A DNA stretch of 41,730 nt. It comes from Chthoniobacterales bacterium. Its GTDB lineage: Bacteria; Verrucomicrobiota; Verrucomicrobiia; Chthoniobacterales; UBA6821. The stretch is from assembly GCA_026461395.1 (NCBI GenBank), contig JAPJNA010000006.1, positions 1 to 41,730 on the forward strand, read 5' to 3'. The notes under the pieces are model-generated. The model made no database searches, was not told the origin of the DNA, and worked only from the letters and a program-made list of their open reading frames with translations. Below are positions 14,285 through 22,461 of this stretch, in pieces. Position 1 is the stretch's first letter. Each line of letters opens with the position of its first letter. The position numbers were made by a program, and so were the translations under genes.

Positions 14285-15397
14285 ATGAAACTAACGGTCA
14301 CCAAGCAAGCCCTTCTCGATGGCCTCCAGCGCATCCAGAACATCGTCTCCAACAAGGTTACTCTGCCTGTTCTCTCCAATGTGCTGCTCGAAACGACCGA
14401 GACCGGCCTTCGCCTCACGGCCACGGATCTCGACGTGAGCGTTCGTACGGAAACTCCTGCCTCCATCGAGAAGGCCGGAGCCACCACACTGCCTGCCAAG
14501 CGCCTCCTCTCTATCATTCGTGAACTTCCCGCCGAAGAGATCGAACTGGAAACCGATTCCAAGAACATCACTTCAATCCGCAGCGGCGCCAGCTTCTTCA
14601 AGGTGTTCGGTCTCTCCAAGGAGGAATATCCTGCCTTTCCATCGCTGGAGGAATCCCGAGGCTTTTCGATGAAACAGGGCGATCTCAAGGAAGGCCTCAA
14701 AAAGACCTCCTATGCCATCTCGCTCGACGAAACCCGCTATGTCCTCAACGGCATCCTCTTCTCCTTCCGCGACGGACGTCTGACGCTGGTTGCCACCGAT
14801 GGCCGTCGCCTTGCACTCTGCGATGCGGAACTCGGTGAAATCAAGTACCCTGCCGGCCACGAGCGCGACTTCATCGTGCCCACCAAGGCGATCGGGGAAC
14901 TTCAGCGCCTGCTCGTCGACGACAAGGAGGTTCGTTTGCACATCGGGGACAACCTCGTGGCCTTCGATCTCGGCACCACAGTCTTGGCCACCAAACTCGT
15001 GGACGGAACCTATCCGAATTACCGTCAGGTCATTCCCGGCGAGGCCAAGGAGCGCGTCTCCCTTGAGCGTGAAACCCTCCTCCAGTCGGTACGTCGAGTC
15101 GCCCTCCTCAGCAGCGACAAGAGTGGTTCCGTCCGGCTCAACTTCACCAAGAACAACCTTGATATCACCTCCAACACCCCCGAAGTCGGAGAGGCCAAAG
15201 AGTCTCTTGCTGTCGCCTACAAGGGGCGGGATCTCTCGATCGCCTTCAATCCCGAGTTTGTCATCGACCCGCTCCGCAATCTCTCCGACGACACGATCGC
15301 TCTCGAGTTGATCGACGAGATGAGCCCAGGCGTCATCAAGATCAACTCGGCCCAACGTTTCCTCTACGTCATCATGCCGATGCGCGTCTCCGTCTGA
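14285..15397 (+). CDS. dnaN: DNA polymerase III beta sliding clamp
   Basis: 370 aa, normal family length, three repeated clamp domains. Typical segments are MKLTVTKQALLDGLQRIQNI at the start, TLPVLSNVLLE, LRLTATDLDVSVR, the central ETRYVLNGILFSF and LTLVATDGRRLALCD, and the conserved end YVIMPMRVSV close to the family's VMPMR(L). It forms the dimeric ring that holds replicative polymerase on DNA. The gene follows dnaA, the common bacterial order. The ATG at 14285 is unambiguous. A small lipoprotein gene starts one base after the stop. Confidence 0.97.
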   Translation: MKLTVTKQALLDGLQRIQNIVSNKVTLPVLSNVLLETTETGLRLTATDLDVSVRTETPASIEKAGATTLPAKRLLSIIRELPAEEIELETDSKNITSIRSGASFFKVFGLSKEEYPAFPSLEESRGFSMKQGDLKEGLKKTSYAISLDETRYVLNGILFSFRDGRLTLVATDGRRLALCDAELGEIKYPAGHERDFIVPTKAIGELQRLLVDDKEVRLHIGDNLVAFDLGTTVLATKLVDGTYPNYRQVIPGEAKERVSLERETLLQSVRRVALLSSDKSGSVRLNFTKNNLDITSNTPEVGEAKESLAVAYKGRDLSIAFNPEFVIDPLRNLSDDTIALELIDEMSPGVIKINSAQRFLYVIMPMRVSV

Positions 15398-15398
15398 G

Positions 15399-15917
15399 GT
15401 GACTGTGAAGCTAGTTCTCACCGACACCGCAGCGCGTGCGGGAGACCTAATTCCGCGCTTCACACTCTGTATCCTCCTGCTGGCGATCGCCGGTTGCGAG
15501 ACTCCGATCGTCTATCAATCATCTCAGGATCGGGCAACCATCACAGCGGCGATCGCCAAGGAAACCCCTGGCAATTACTTCATCGGAAGACGCTTCTACA
15601 AGGTCGACTACAAAATGTGGGGATGGGTCAGAAAGCCTGGTGAACCCTGGAAGCAGTCACAGCTCGTCATGTTCAACGAGCAGAAGAAGCTCGCGCCCGA
15701 CCGGGAGCATAACGCCATCGGCTCCGACAACAACCATGAGTACCGGCTAAACGGCTATTTCTCGGGCGAGAAGGTCTATGAACCCGCCAGCGACAGCTTC
15801 TATCCTGAGTTCGTGCTGACTAGCTCCACTCTCATCTCGACCAACGCACCACTCATCTTTCCAGACCAGCGCTCGATTGATCCAGCGATGCGTCTCATCG
15901 GGCCTCCGCAGTATTAA
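15399..15917 (+). CDS. Predicted lipoprotein, unknown function
   Basis: 172 aa with GTG 15399 (or GTG 15405). A signal sequence ends with a lipobox, LLLAIAGC (about 27-34), so the mature protein is probably lipidated at Cys34 and anchored in a membrane. The rest is a soluble, Tyr- and Pro-rich domain (ETPGNYFIGRRFYKVDYKMW, then GYFSGEKVYEPASDSFYPEF) that I do not recognise. It follows dnaN by one base and could be cotranscribed with it. The 3' end lies 17 bases before the end of the convergent rfaE2 gene. Confidence 0.75.
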   Translation: MTVKLVLTDTAARAGDLIPRFTLCILLLAIAGCETPIVYQSSQDRATITAAIAKETPGNYFIGRRFYKVDYKMWGWVRKPGEPWKQSQLVMFNEQKKLAPDREHNAIGSDNNHEYRLNGYFSGEKVYEPASDSFYPEFVLTSSTLISTNAPLIFPDQRSIDPAMRLIGPPQY

Positions 15918-15934
15918 CCCGAGAAGAAGTCTTC

Positions 15935-16471
15935 TCAGGAAGACTGCTTCATCCTCTCCAGAATGCCCGTCGTGGAACGTCCGGGCACCAGTTGTAGCAG
16001 ACGGATCTCTGCACCTGTCTCTTCCAGCGCGGCGCGCTCGCCGGAATCAAGCGTCTCGAGGGTGTAGTCCCCTCCCTTGGCATAGATGGCGGGCCGTAAG
16101 GAGCGGATCACGTCGGTCACCCGCTTGCCGGTGAAAATCGTCACATGATCGACGCAGCGAAGAGCCGCCAGCACCTCGGCACGATCTAGTTCCCCATTGA
16201 GTGGACGGTCGGGTCCTTTGAGTTCACGCACCGAGGCATCGCTGTTCACGGCCACAATCAACGCGTCACCACAACCGCGAGCCTGCTCGAGGTAACGGAC
16301 ATGGCCTGTGTGCAAGAGATCGAAACATCCGTTGGTGAGCACCAGTTTCTTACCCGTAGCGGCATACTCCGCGCCAAGGGCTGCCAGTTCATTCGCCTCA
16401 ACAAGTCGGTTCATCCCCTCATGGGAAACCGCCTGAAGCCGGGATGGAAGCAGATTCTCCTGTTTTGCCAC
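15935..16471 (-). CDS. rfaE2: D-glycero-beta-D-manno-heptose 1-phosphate adenylyltransferase
   Basis: 178 aa nucleotidyltransferase of the stand-alone RfaE2/HldE C-terminal type. It activates heptose 1-phosphate to ADP-heptose for the LPS inner core. Visible motifs: LVLTNGCFDLLHTGHVRYLE with the HxGH site (His54, His57), VAVNSDASVRELKGPDRPLN, VTDVIRSLRPAIYAKGGDYT and the C-terminal RSTTGIL that serves as the ISTSxI-like nucleotide motif. The kinase half of HldE is absent, so a separate kinase must exist elsewhere. ATG 16471 is used; an internal ATG at 16414 is possible. The presence of this gene implies a Gram-negative envelope with heptose-containing LPS. Confidence 0.9.
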   Translation of the reverse strand: MAKQENLLPSRLQAVSHEGMNRLVEANELAALGAEYAATGKKLVLTNGCFDLLHTGHVRYLEQARGCGDALIVAVNSDASVRELKGPDRPLNGELDRAEVLAALRCVDHVTIFTGKRVTDVIRSLRPAIYAKGGDYTLETLDSGERAALEETGAEIRLLQLVPGRSTTGILERMKQSS

Positions 16472-16498
16472 TCTCCGTAGCCCCGATAGCTTTTTCCC

Positions 16499-17737
16499 AT
16501 GCCCCCGTCAGCCGCCAACCACGACCTCCTCTCACATCTCATGGAGGGATGCAAAGCCTGCTTCCCTCAGTATGCGGCGCGTGCTCATGCCCCCTTCGGC
16601 TATGATGAGGAGCACGAGGAGTGGCGCCTCATGGCCGCCTTGGAAGCCGGGTGTCTTCTCTTTGGGATCCTCGGGCTTCTCACCGAAGGGATTTTCCACC
16701 ACCAGATGGCCGCCACGGCCCTCTATCTCCTCGCCTATCTCTGCGGAGGATGGGATGCGGCCGGGGCCGCCTGGGAACGTATCCGGAAAGGACAACTCGA
16801 CGTCCACTTTATAATGCTTGCCGTCGCAGTGGGCGCCGGAATCGTCGGTGCATGGCGCGAGGGTGCCATCCTGCTCTTTCTCTTTTCGGCCTCGGGAGCC
16901 ATGGAGCACTTCTCAATGGGGCGGACCAAGAAGGCGATTTACGCCCTCTTCCGCAGCGCCCCCAAGACGGCCCGCGTCCTCCGGGAAGGTCGTGAAGAGC
17001 AGATCCCCACCGACATGGAAGTGATCAAGGGAGAGGGCCCTATGTCATGGGAAGCCGGAAGCTGGTGCTGGGACTCGAACGCTTCAAGGGCAGGGAACTT
17101 CTTTCGGCCGGCAAGACGGTCGGCGCAGTAGTTTGGGTTGCATGCGACCATCTTCTTGGTCGGATGATCTTCACCGACGAGGTGAGGCCGGAATCGGCCG
17201 TGACCCCCAGGGCATTGCATGCCCAAGGAGTCCGTACCGTCATGCTCACCGGAGATCACGACGAGGCCGCCCGACTCATCGGAGGAAAGGTCGGCATCGG
17301 AGAGATCCTCTCCGAACTCTCCCCAGACCGGAAGGTCCAGGCCATAGAAAACCTGAAGGATGGAGGCAAGGTGCGCGTCGCCATGATCTCGGATGGCGTG
17401 AACGATGCTCCGTATATCGCGCCAGCGTATGTGGGCATCGCCATGGGAGCACTGGGATCGGATGCGGCATTGGAGCAGGCAGAGGTCATTCTCATGAATG
17501 ATCGGATTGAGAATTTCCTGCTTGCCCGATTGCTCAGCATCCGGGCCAAGAGCATCATCACTCAGAACATCATCGTGACCCTAGGCACCGTCCTAGTAAT
17601 GGTCTCCGCCGCTTTCATATATCCTGTTCCTCTCAACCCTAGGCGTCGCCGCCCATGAGGGAAGCACGCTCCAGGTGGTACTCAACAGCCTGCGCCTGCT
17701 GACGATCAAGCTGCCGGAGGCATCAAAAGAGACTTAG
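16499..17737 (+). pseudogene. Broken P1B-type heavy-metal ATPase (ZntA/CadA-like)
   Basis: Frame 1 (16499-17131) gives the N-terminal membrane helices and the start of the actuator domain (EGAILLFLFSASGAMEHFSM, RTKKAIYALFRSAPKTARV), then goes out of frame after MEVIKGEGPM. A second frame (about 17047-17658) resumes in the P-domain with MLTGDHDEAARLIGG and MISDGVNDAP and the last helices. A further shift near 17630 is needed to reach the normal end VAAHEGSTLQVVLNSLRLL, stopping at 17737. The TGES loop, the phosphorylation site DKTGT and the N-domain, roughly 300 residues, are missing. It therefore cannot pump metal; it is a decayed gene. Confidence 0.88.
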
Positions 17738-18029
17738 ACTCTAGTAGTTTATGCTGTAGGCTTTTAGTCAGATTTATGCGATCTGAAAGAATATGGTCTG
17801 CATCCAATCGAAAATTACCAAGGGAACTCGCTTTACCCCTACTCGATTCCTGAGTTCCTAATTAATCACGAACTCCGAAATTGAGTAGAGCAATTTGACA
17901 TAATCTACTGAGCGAAAAGTAGTATTCTCGATCCTCCCCTGTATCAATTGATACGCCCTCGGGTCTCAGCAACTCCCATCGGCCAGCATCTTGCGCCAAC
18001 TCATCCCTTTCATCTTTGGAGTTCGGGTT
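17738..18029. other. Gene-free stretch after the ATPase pseudogene
   Basis: About 290 bases without a convincing ORF. It holds the first copy of the 55-bp repeat (17811-17865) and several GAACTC/GAGTTC inverted pairs (17823-17829, 17852-17858, 17870-17875). Otherwise nothing is recognised. Confidence 0.5.
17811..17865 (+). repeat. Imperfect 55-bp direct repeat, copy 1
   Basis: Matches 20221-20275 without gaps in 42 of 55 positions by hand count, same orientation. It contains a hairpin, GGAACTC (17823-17829) with GAGTTCC (17852-17858). It lies at the left edge of the autotransporter island. Confidence 0.6.
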
Positions 18030-18063
18030 AAAAAAAAGAGGGAGGCGCTTTCACGCCTCCCTC
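18030..18063 (-). terminator. Strong intrinsic terminator of the autotransporter gene
   Basis: A perfect 10-bp stem, GAGGGAGGCG (18038-18047) with CGCCTCCCTC (18054-18063), loop of six, followed on the minus strand by eight T (A-run 18030-18037 on the plus strand). It sits 38 bases after the stop of the minus-strand gene ending at 18102. Confidence 0.9.
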
Positions 18064-18101
18064 TCTCTGTTGTCAAACCAGTACCAATGAACTGAAACTG
18101 A

Positions 18102-19535
18102 CTAGAACTTCAGGTTGACGCCAGCGGAGATCGCTTGGCTGAAAATCTGAGCGTCGCTGTTGATCAGATTGCAGATCGCATAGGCGCTGAGGCTCTTGGA
18201 GAGAATTAGGTTACCACCGATGCCGGCGATGAACTGATCGCGTCCGGCGTTGGTTGTCTGGTAGTTGTAGCTCTGGCCCCCAATTGAGGAGGAGAGGTTG
18301 TAGCCGTTTTGTAAGAATTCATGCTGCCAAGCGAGGCTTCCAAATGGCTGGAGTTTCACCGTCTGGGTGATGTTCAGGTCGTAGTGGGCCTGAGCACCGA
18401 GTGTGTAGAGGAGGCTGGAGGCATTCTGGGAACCGATATTCTGGTTCAGAGCGCCAGCCCCGGTCTCCTGAGTGCCGCCTAGCTGAAGGTAGGTGTACTG
18501 AAGGCTGGTTGCAGGACCAAAGGTCAACTTGCCCGCCTTGAACTCGTATCCAGTTCCGAGCATGGAGTCGAACTCGCCACCTGCAACATTGCCTTTAGCC
18601 ATTGAGTTAAAGGTATTGCCGTTGCCGGAGATGCTGATGCCATGATTCACATCGACTGAGTTGTAGGCACCGCCGATAATACCATCCGTGTACCAGCCGC
18701 CCTTCACGAATTCACCGAAGAGTCCGTAGCGAACACTGTTATCGGTAGCTGTGCTACCTCCGCCATTGCTGCCATTGAAATTCACTTTGGTCCCCTGATA
18801 ACCGACATAGGGGCCAACATTGAGTCCCTTGAAGAGCTCGTAGCTCGCACCGACCTGCACACCACCTGCGTAGGTGTTGTAGCCAGGAAGGTTGTTTACG
18901 CTCTGCGCTTGGGACCACATGCCGTTACCATCGGCAAAGGTAACCCACTTCTGATCGGGCTCTGCAACAGGGGCAACGACCTTCTTTCCGCTCATTGTTG
19001 CCGACTTGCCGCCATCTGCCACGGGGGCTTCCACCTGATCTTGCGACATGCCAGCACGCACTGCCCAGAGACGCTGTTGGATCTGAGTATTCTGGACATT
19101 TGCACTGTTGAACAGGATCGTCGGCAGAGCAGTGTAGAGTCCAGGGCTAAGCTGATTCAGGAAGGTTTTTGATGTGTTAGCAATTTGCGCCTCGGTTGCT
19201 TCACCATTTGAACCAAAGAGCACATTGTAGATTTTAAGCTGTGTATTGTAGTATGCGACTTTGTTTGCAGGGTTACCAGATGCAAACCCTTTATTATCAA
19301 ACGTCACACCCGCAAGGTCTGCTTCTGTTAGATTTTGAAAAAAGAGGAAGTCCACCTTTGCTAAGGCAACAAAAAGGTTCTTTTGATTCTGCGTAGCTCC
19401 ATACTGGGTAGCTGTTGCATTAGCGTCTTCTATAGCATTTTGGATAGTATAGTCTTGAGCCGACGCCGAAAGCGTCAGGCTGATCATGCCCAACAGCGCA
19501 TAGGCCGTAGGACGGAGTGTTTTGAGTAGGTTCAT
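18102..19535 (-). CDS. Autotransporter-type outer-membrane beta-barrel protein
   Basis: 477 aa. A signal peptide ends at SLTLSASAQD (cleavage about residue 26). Residues about 27-190 form a short helical or mixed passenger rich in Asn, Ala and Gln. Residues about 200-477 are a typical autotransporter beta-domain: alternating strands such as GGVQVGASYELFKGLNVGPY, VRYGLFGEFVKGGWYTDGII, GKLTFGPATSLQYTYLQLGG and a final SAGVNLKF ending in Phe, as the BAM machinery requires. The passenger is much shorter than in adhesins, so the role could be a porin-like or surface protein. It ends at a strong terminator and lies 48 bases downstream of an RHH-like gene on the same strand. Codon use is more AT-rich than in the neighbours. 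Confidence 0.82.
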   Translation of the reverse strand: MNLLKTLRPTAYALLGMISLTLSASAQDYTIQNAIEDANATATQYGATQNQKNLFVALAKVDFLFFQNLTEADLAGVTFDNKGFASGNPANKVAYYNTQLKIYNVLFGSNGEATEAQIANTSKTFLNQLSPGLYTALPTILFNSANVQNTQIQQRLWAVRAGMSQDQVEAPVADGGKSATMSGKKVVAPVAEPDQKWVTFADGNGMWSQAQSVNNLPGYNTYAGGVQVGASYELFKGLNVGPYVGYQGTKVNFNGSNGGGSTATDNSVRYGLFGEFVKGGWYTDGIIGGAYNSVDVNHGISISGNGNTFNSMAKGNVAGGEFDSMLGTGYEFKAGKLTFGPATSLQYTYLQLGGTQETGAGALNQNIGSQNASSLLYTLGAQAHYDLNITQTVKLQPFGSLAWQHEFLQNGYNLSSSIGGQSYNYQTTNAGRDQFIAGIGGNLILSKSLSAYAICNLINSDAQIFSQAISAGVNLKF

Positions 19536-19575
19536 TGGTTTGTTTGTTGGTTTGTTTTGGTTTTTTTTAGTTATG
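19536..19575 (-). promoter_or_regulatory. A/C-only leader before the autotransporter gene
   Basis: On the minus strand the 30-odd bases before the ATG consist almost only of A and C (repeats of AAACC and ACAAAC). It would be unstructured and has no Shine-Dalgarno. It may act as a translation enhancer; inferred. Confidence 0.3.
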
Positions 19576-19583
19576 GTTTCTGA

Positions 19584-19808
19584 CTAGATGTGAATTTTCA
19601 GCAGATCAAAGCCGCGTATGATCAACTCGCCAGCAACGACAGGTTCAGGAAGGCGCGTCTTGGCTGAGACGCTGCGAATCTTCCGGGCAAGGCGATCCGA
19701 AACTCTCACGGACAACGAAAGATCGTACCCCTCACGCAGAGATCCGCTCCCCTTGGCTGGTTTGCTGATGCGTTGCATCACGTATGTCTGGTTATTTTTA
19801 CCAGACAT
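19584..19808 (-). CDS. Small ribbon-helix-helix-like regulator
   Basis: 74 aa from ATG 19808 (an ATG at 19829 would add 7). The core LSLSVRVSDRLARKIRSVSA, KTRLPEPVVAGELIIRGFDL fits a beta strand followed by two helices, the RHH/CopG pattern, with basic residues before the strand. It points toward the autotransporter gene and is divergent from a second RHH-like gene starting at 19859, with about 50 bases between. It may repress both directions. The family assignment is by pattern only. Confidence 0.5.
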   Translation of the reverse strand: MSGKNNQTYVMQRISKPAKGSGSLREGYDLSLSVRVSDRLARKIRSVSAKTRLPEPVVAGELIIRGFDLLKIHI

Positions 19809-19858
19809 GTCAACGCATTTGTTTGGCAACTTTTACCAATGCAGCGAAAAATCTCAAA

Positions 19859-20188
19859 ATGATGGTGAAGAAACCCAAAAAATCTGGATCCCGTAGGGTG
19901 AAAAAGCCTTCCTCCGGCACAACGATTGCTATGCATCTCCCGGCGGAGATGCGTAATAGGGTGGATGCTGCTGCCGAACGGGGCGGCCTCTCGAAGCAGG
20001 ATTTCTACCGGCTTTGTCTGGAAATCGGCATGATCTTCTGGGATGAGGCAGGCTCAGTCGCCTTCACACTCCATGATGCGGGAAAGAATCCCCAATCCGT
20101 GGCCAAGGTCAGGGCCATCTGCGCAGACTACGGCCTCTATCTCCCGGAGGAAGTCACTGCGCTGCGTGCTGCTGAAGAGACAAAATAA
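19859..20188 (+). CDS. Small ribbon-helix-helix-like DNA-binding protein
   Basis: 109 aa from ATG 19859; a longer frame from 19784 overlaps the divergent gene and is less likely. The N-terminus is very basic (VKKPKKSGSRRVKKPSSGTT). IAMHLPAEMRNRVDAAAERG, GLSKQDFYRLCLEIGM gives a strand, helix, turn, helix in RHH style, and a C-terminal helical part follows (SVAKVRAICADYGLYLPEEV). It pairs with the divergent small regulator and the autotransporter gene within the island. Function otherwise unknown. Confidence 0.55.
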   Translation: MMVKKPKKSGSRRVKKPSSGTTIAMHLPAEMRNRVDAAAERGGLSKQDFYRLCLEIGMIFWDEAGSVAFTLHDAGKNPQSVAKVRAICADYGLYLPEEVTALRAAEETK

Positions 20189-20220
20189 AAATCCCTTCCA
20201 AAAAAAGAAGAGAGAGACTC

Positions 20221-20275
20221 AAAATTGCCAAGGCAACTCCCTTTACTCTCCGTATTTTCCTGAGTTCCTGATTAC
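20221..20275 (+). repeat. Imperfect 55-bp direct repeat, copy 2
   Basis: Partner of 17811-17865. The hairpin is kept with one mismatch (GCAACTC and GAGTTCC). It lies between the RHH-like gene and the convergent lipoprotein gene, at the right edge of the island. Confidence 0.6.
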
Positions 20276-20288
20276 TTCTTCCAGAAGA

Positions 20289-20738
20289 TCAATTAACCGG
20301 AGCGAAGGCACCGTTTGGCATCATCCGGAAGAGCTGCTTACCCCTCGGGTAAGCGGGGGCGTAGCTACCATCGGGCTGCTGAATATAGCTTGTTTTGGCA
20401 GGAATGAAGCTATCGCCCGAGCGGACATAGAGCTGCTGATTGGCCTGCTGAGGTGCTCCACCACCAGACCCGCTGGATTTAGGAATAAAGGCATTAATCG
20501 CCTGCGAGCCAATGCTGCCCGCTCCGGCGGAGATGGCTCCGGCGGCCACGGGATTCACCCCAGGCATGAGCGCGCCAGTTCCCGCACCGATTGCCGCGGC
20601 AGACAAGCCCTGAACCACGGCCGCTCCAGTCGGAGTCATGACCTGACGGGTTTGTCCATTGGGACCGACTTCGGTTGTGCAGCCACTGGCGAAGAATGCG
20701 GTGATGATGGCAGCAGGCAGAAGTGGGAAGGTTTTCAT
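20289..20738 (-). CDS. Glycine-zipper lipoprotein
   Basis: 149 aa. The signal peptide ends with a lipobox, ITAFFASGC (Cys20), so the protein is lipidated. Residues about 35-85 have small-residue spacing (GAAVVQGLSAAAIGAGTGAL, AAGAISAGAGSIGSQ) typical of glycine-zipper membrane-inserting segments such as those in SlyB/Rcp-like and YMGG proteins. The C-terminal third (QQLYVRSGDSFIPAKTSYIQ, ending MMPNGAFAPVN) is Pro/Tyr-rich. It is probably an envelope protein of unknown role. The upstream 60 bases to the next gene show no clear promoter. Confidence 0.72.
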   Translation of the reverse strand: MKTFPLLPAAIITAFFASGCTTEVGPNGQTRQVMTPTGAAVVQGLSAAAIGAGTGALMPGVNPVAAGAISAGAGSIGSQAINAFIPKSSGSGGGAPQQANQQLYVRSGDSFIPAKTSYIQQPDGSYAPAYPRGKQLFRMMPNGAFAPVN

Positions 20739-20805
20739 GTAATTTAATTATCAAACAGCGCTTTCAAAATGCAATAGGGTTTATAGCTTAGATCCTCTGA
20801 GATTT

Positions 20806-22461
20806 TCACTCCACCGGGTGAAGCGAGGGAGTCGTTTCCCTAGCCCAAGGTAGCTTCGAGTCAGGCCAGCGCTTCGCCTCCAGATCACTCCAGTAGAGAT
20901 GCGAAATTCCAAGAGAGCGGGCTTTTTCAGACCAGCCAAGCCCTCCCATCATGATGCTGTTCAGTGTGGCCAAACGACTTTTGTAATCCAACCCATGGCT
21001 CCAGAGATGGCCTTCATAGCCGCAGACAACAGGATGTCCGAGCATCAGCACCGGGTGATTGTATTCAGGGGCGCAGGCGATAACCGCATCGGGAACAACC
21101 CTCCGCAAGATCCATGCAGTCTGATCCAACGTGCTTCGCTTGATGAGTTCGTAGCCCTGGCGCCCATCCAAACCCGCGAGCAGAGTTGCAGCACCTGATC
21201 CGAATAAAAAGACTAGCACAGGAAGCCGTACCCAGAGAGGCCTAGAGCGCAGCAATGCACTCCAGAGATAGGGAATTATCACAAGCCATGACCAGAGCAT
21301 CAGCTTCGTATTGTCCCAGGGCCACGGGGCGAACCGGATGAGAATGCAGAGTAGGAAGACAAAGGCTGCGGGCCAGACAAAGGCTCTTGCCTCCTCATTC
21401 CCTCCTCTCTTCACAAGCACGAGAGAGAGGAAGAGACAGAGCGGCAGGGTGATGCCGAAGTTCCAAAACCAGAATCCGAAGGTTCCATCCCCCACCCATC
21501 CCGGGGCCCACCCAAGCGAGTGAAGCGCCGAGGGACCTCCGGCTCCGCTGCTGACCAGCCATCCAGTGAAGGCCATCACGGGCCAGGCGAGAAAAGCTAG
21601 GCGAATGATCCGGGGGCGCGAGGCAGGAGAGAGAAGGGCAAGTCCCGTCATGGCAATGCCCAGAAACAGTCCAGCATGAATGCTGAAGAGCGGTATCGCC
21701 CCAAGAAGAAGAGCTTGGACAGATAGCGGTAGGATTATACTTCCCGGCTCTCCGAATGTCTCCTCCCTCCATGCGGCTAGCAGGAGCAATCCTGCAGGGA
21801 GGGCAAAAAGAAATCCCCGTTGGGTGACAAAGAGGGTGAGGAAGAGGTTCTTCCATTCACTCACAGCATCGGGATCGGCACCCCGCAGAAGCACTATTCC
21901 GGCAAAACCCCCATTAAAGAGCAGCGCGGCAATCGCCACAGCCCCCCCCCAACGCCAGAGGGCGTAGCCCGTCAGCGCAGCGCCTCCGATCCCGCACCAG
22001 AGAAGTCCTTGCTCCACAGGTAGCCCGCTGTGGAAAAGGAGCGCATTGAAGAGATCGCTTCCCAGCGGATAGCGAAGCGGGTCACCCACGAGAATAGGGC
22101 TTCCTGGCCACCAGTGGGGTGACACGGTAAGCCACCGGATGAGGGAAAGATGAAGGGAGAGATCCCCGAGATTGTTAGGGGAAAGAATTTTCCACACATC
22201 GCCGTCCGGATAGATCAGCCAGAAAAACGCGCGGGCAGAGGCACAGGCAAAGATGGCAACCATGAGCCACTCCCAGAATGTCACGGGTCGTTGCGCCGGG
22301 GAGAAGGGGGTGATCGCGAAGGCCGTTCCAGCGACGACGAGTCCCAGCAGGAGCGCTGCCCACGAATTCCACGGATGAAGTCCAGAGCCAATCCATGCCA
22401 GCGGCAAAGCCGTGACGACGGAGGCGGCCACTCCCGAAAGAATCGCAGCGGAAAGCTTCAT
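20806..22461 (-). CDS. Polytopic membrane protein, GT-C glycosyltransferase-like
   Basis: 551 aa with about 12 hydrophobic segments. An acidic loop after the second or third helix (LIYPDGDVWKILSPNNLGDL, SLHLSLIRWL) and a C-terminal soluble part (VPDAVIACAPEYNHPVLMLG, then GLGWSEKARSLGISHLYWSD) resemble GT-C enzymes that use polyprenyl-linked sugars, but I cannot place it in a named family. Its ATG overlaps the stop of the Agl23-like gene by four bases (ATGA), so the two are coupled and probably work on the same glycan. It contains a run of nine C at 21942-21950. Confidence 0.65.
   Translation of the reverse strand: MKLSAAILSGVAASVVTALPLAWIGSGLHPWNSWAALLLGLVVAGTAFAITPFSPAQRPVTFWEWLMVAIFACASARAFFWLIYPDGDVWKILSPNNLGDLSLHLSLIRWLTVSPHWWPGSPILVGDPLRYPLGSDLFNALLFHSGLPVEQGLLWCGIGGAALTGYALWRWGGAVAIAALLFNGGFAGIVLLRGADPDAVSEWKNLFLTLFVTQRGFLFALPAGLLLLAAWREETFGEPGSIILPLSVQALLLGAIPLFSIHAGLFLGIAMTGLALLSPASRPRIIRLAFLAWPVMAFTGWLVSSGAGGPSALHSLGWAPGWVGDGTFGFWFWNFGITLPLCLFLSLVLVKRGGNEEARAFVWPAAFVFLLCILIRFAPWPWDNTKLMLWSWLVIIPYLWSALLRSRPLWVRLPVLVFLFGSGAATLLAGLDGRQGYELIKRSTLDQTAWILRRVVPDAVIACAPEYNHPVLMLGHPVVCGYEGHLWSHGLDYKSRLATLNSIMMGGLGWSEKARSLGISHLYWSDLEAKRWPDSKLPWARETTPSLHPVE

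Noticed and set aside
14573-15463. 296-codon minus-strand ORF opposite dnaN
   Set aside because: Shadow of the sliding-clamp gene.
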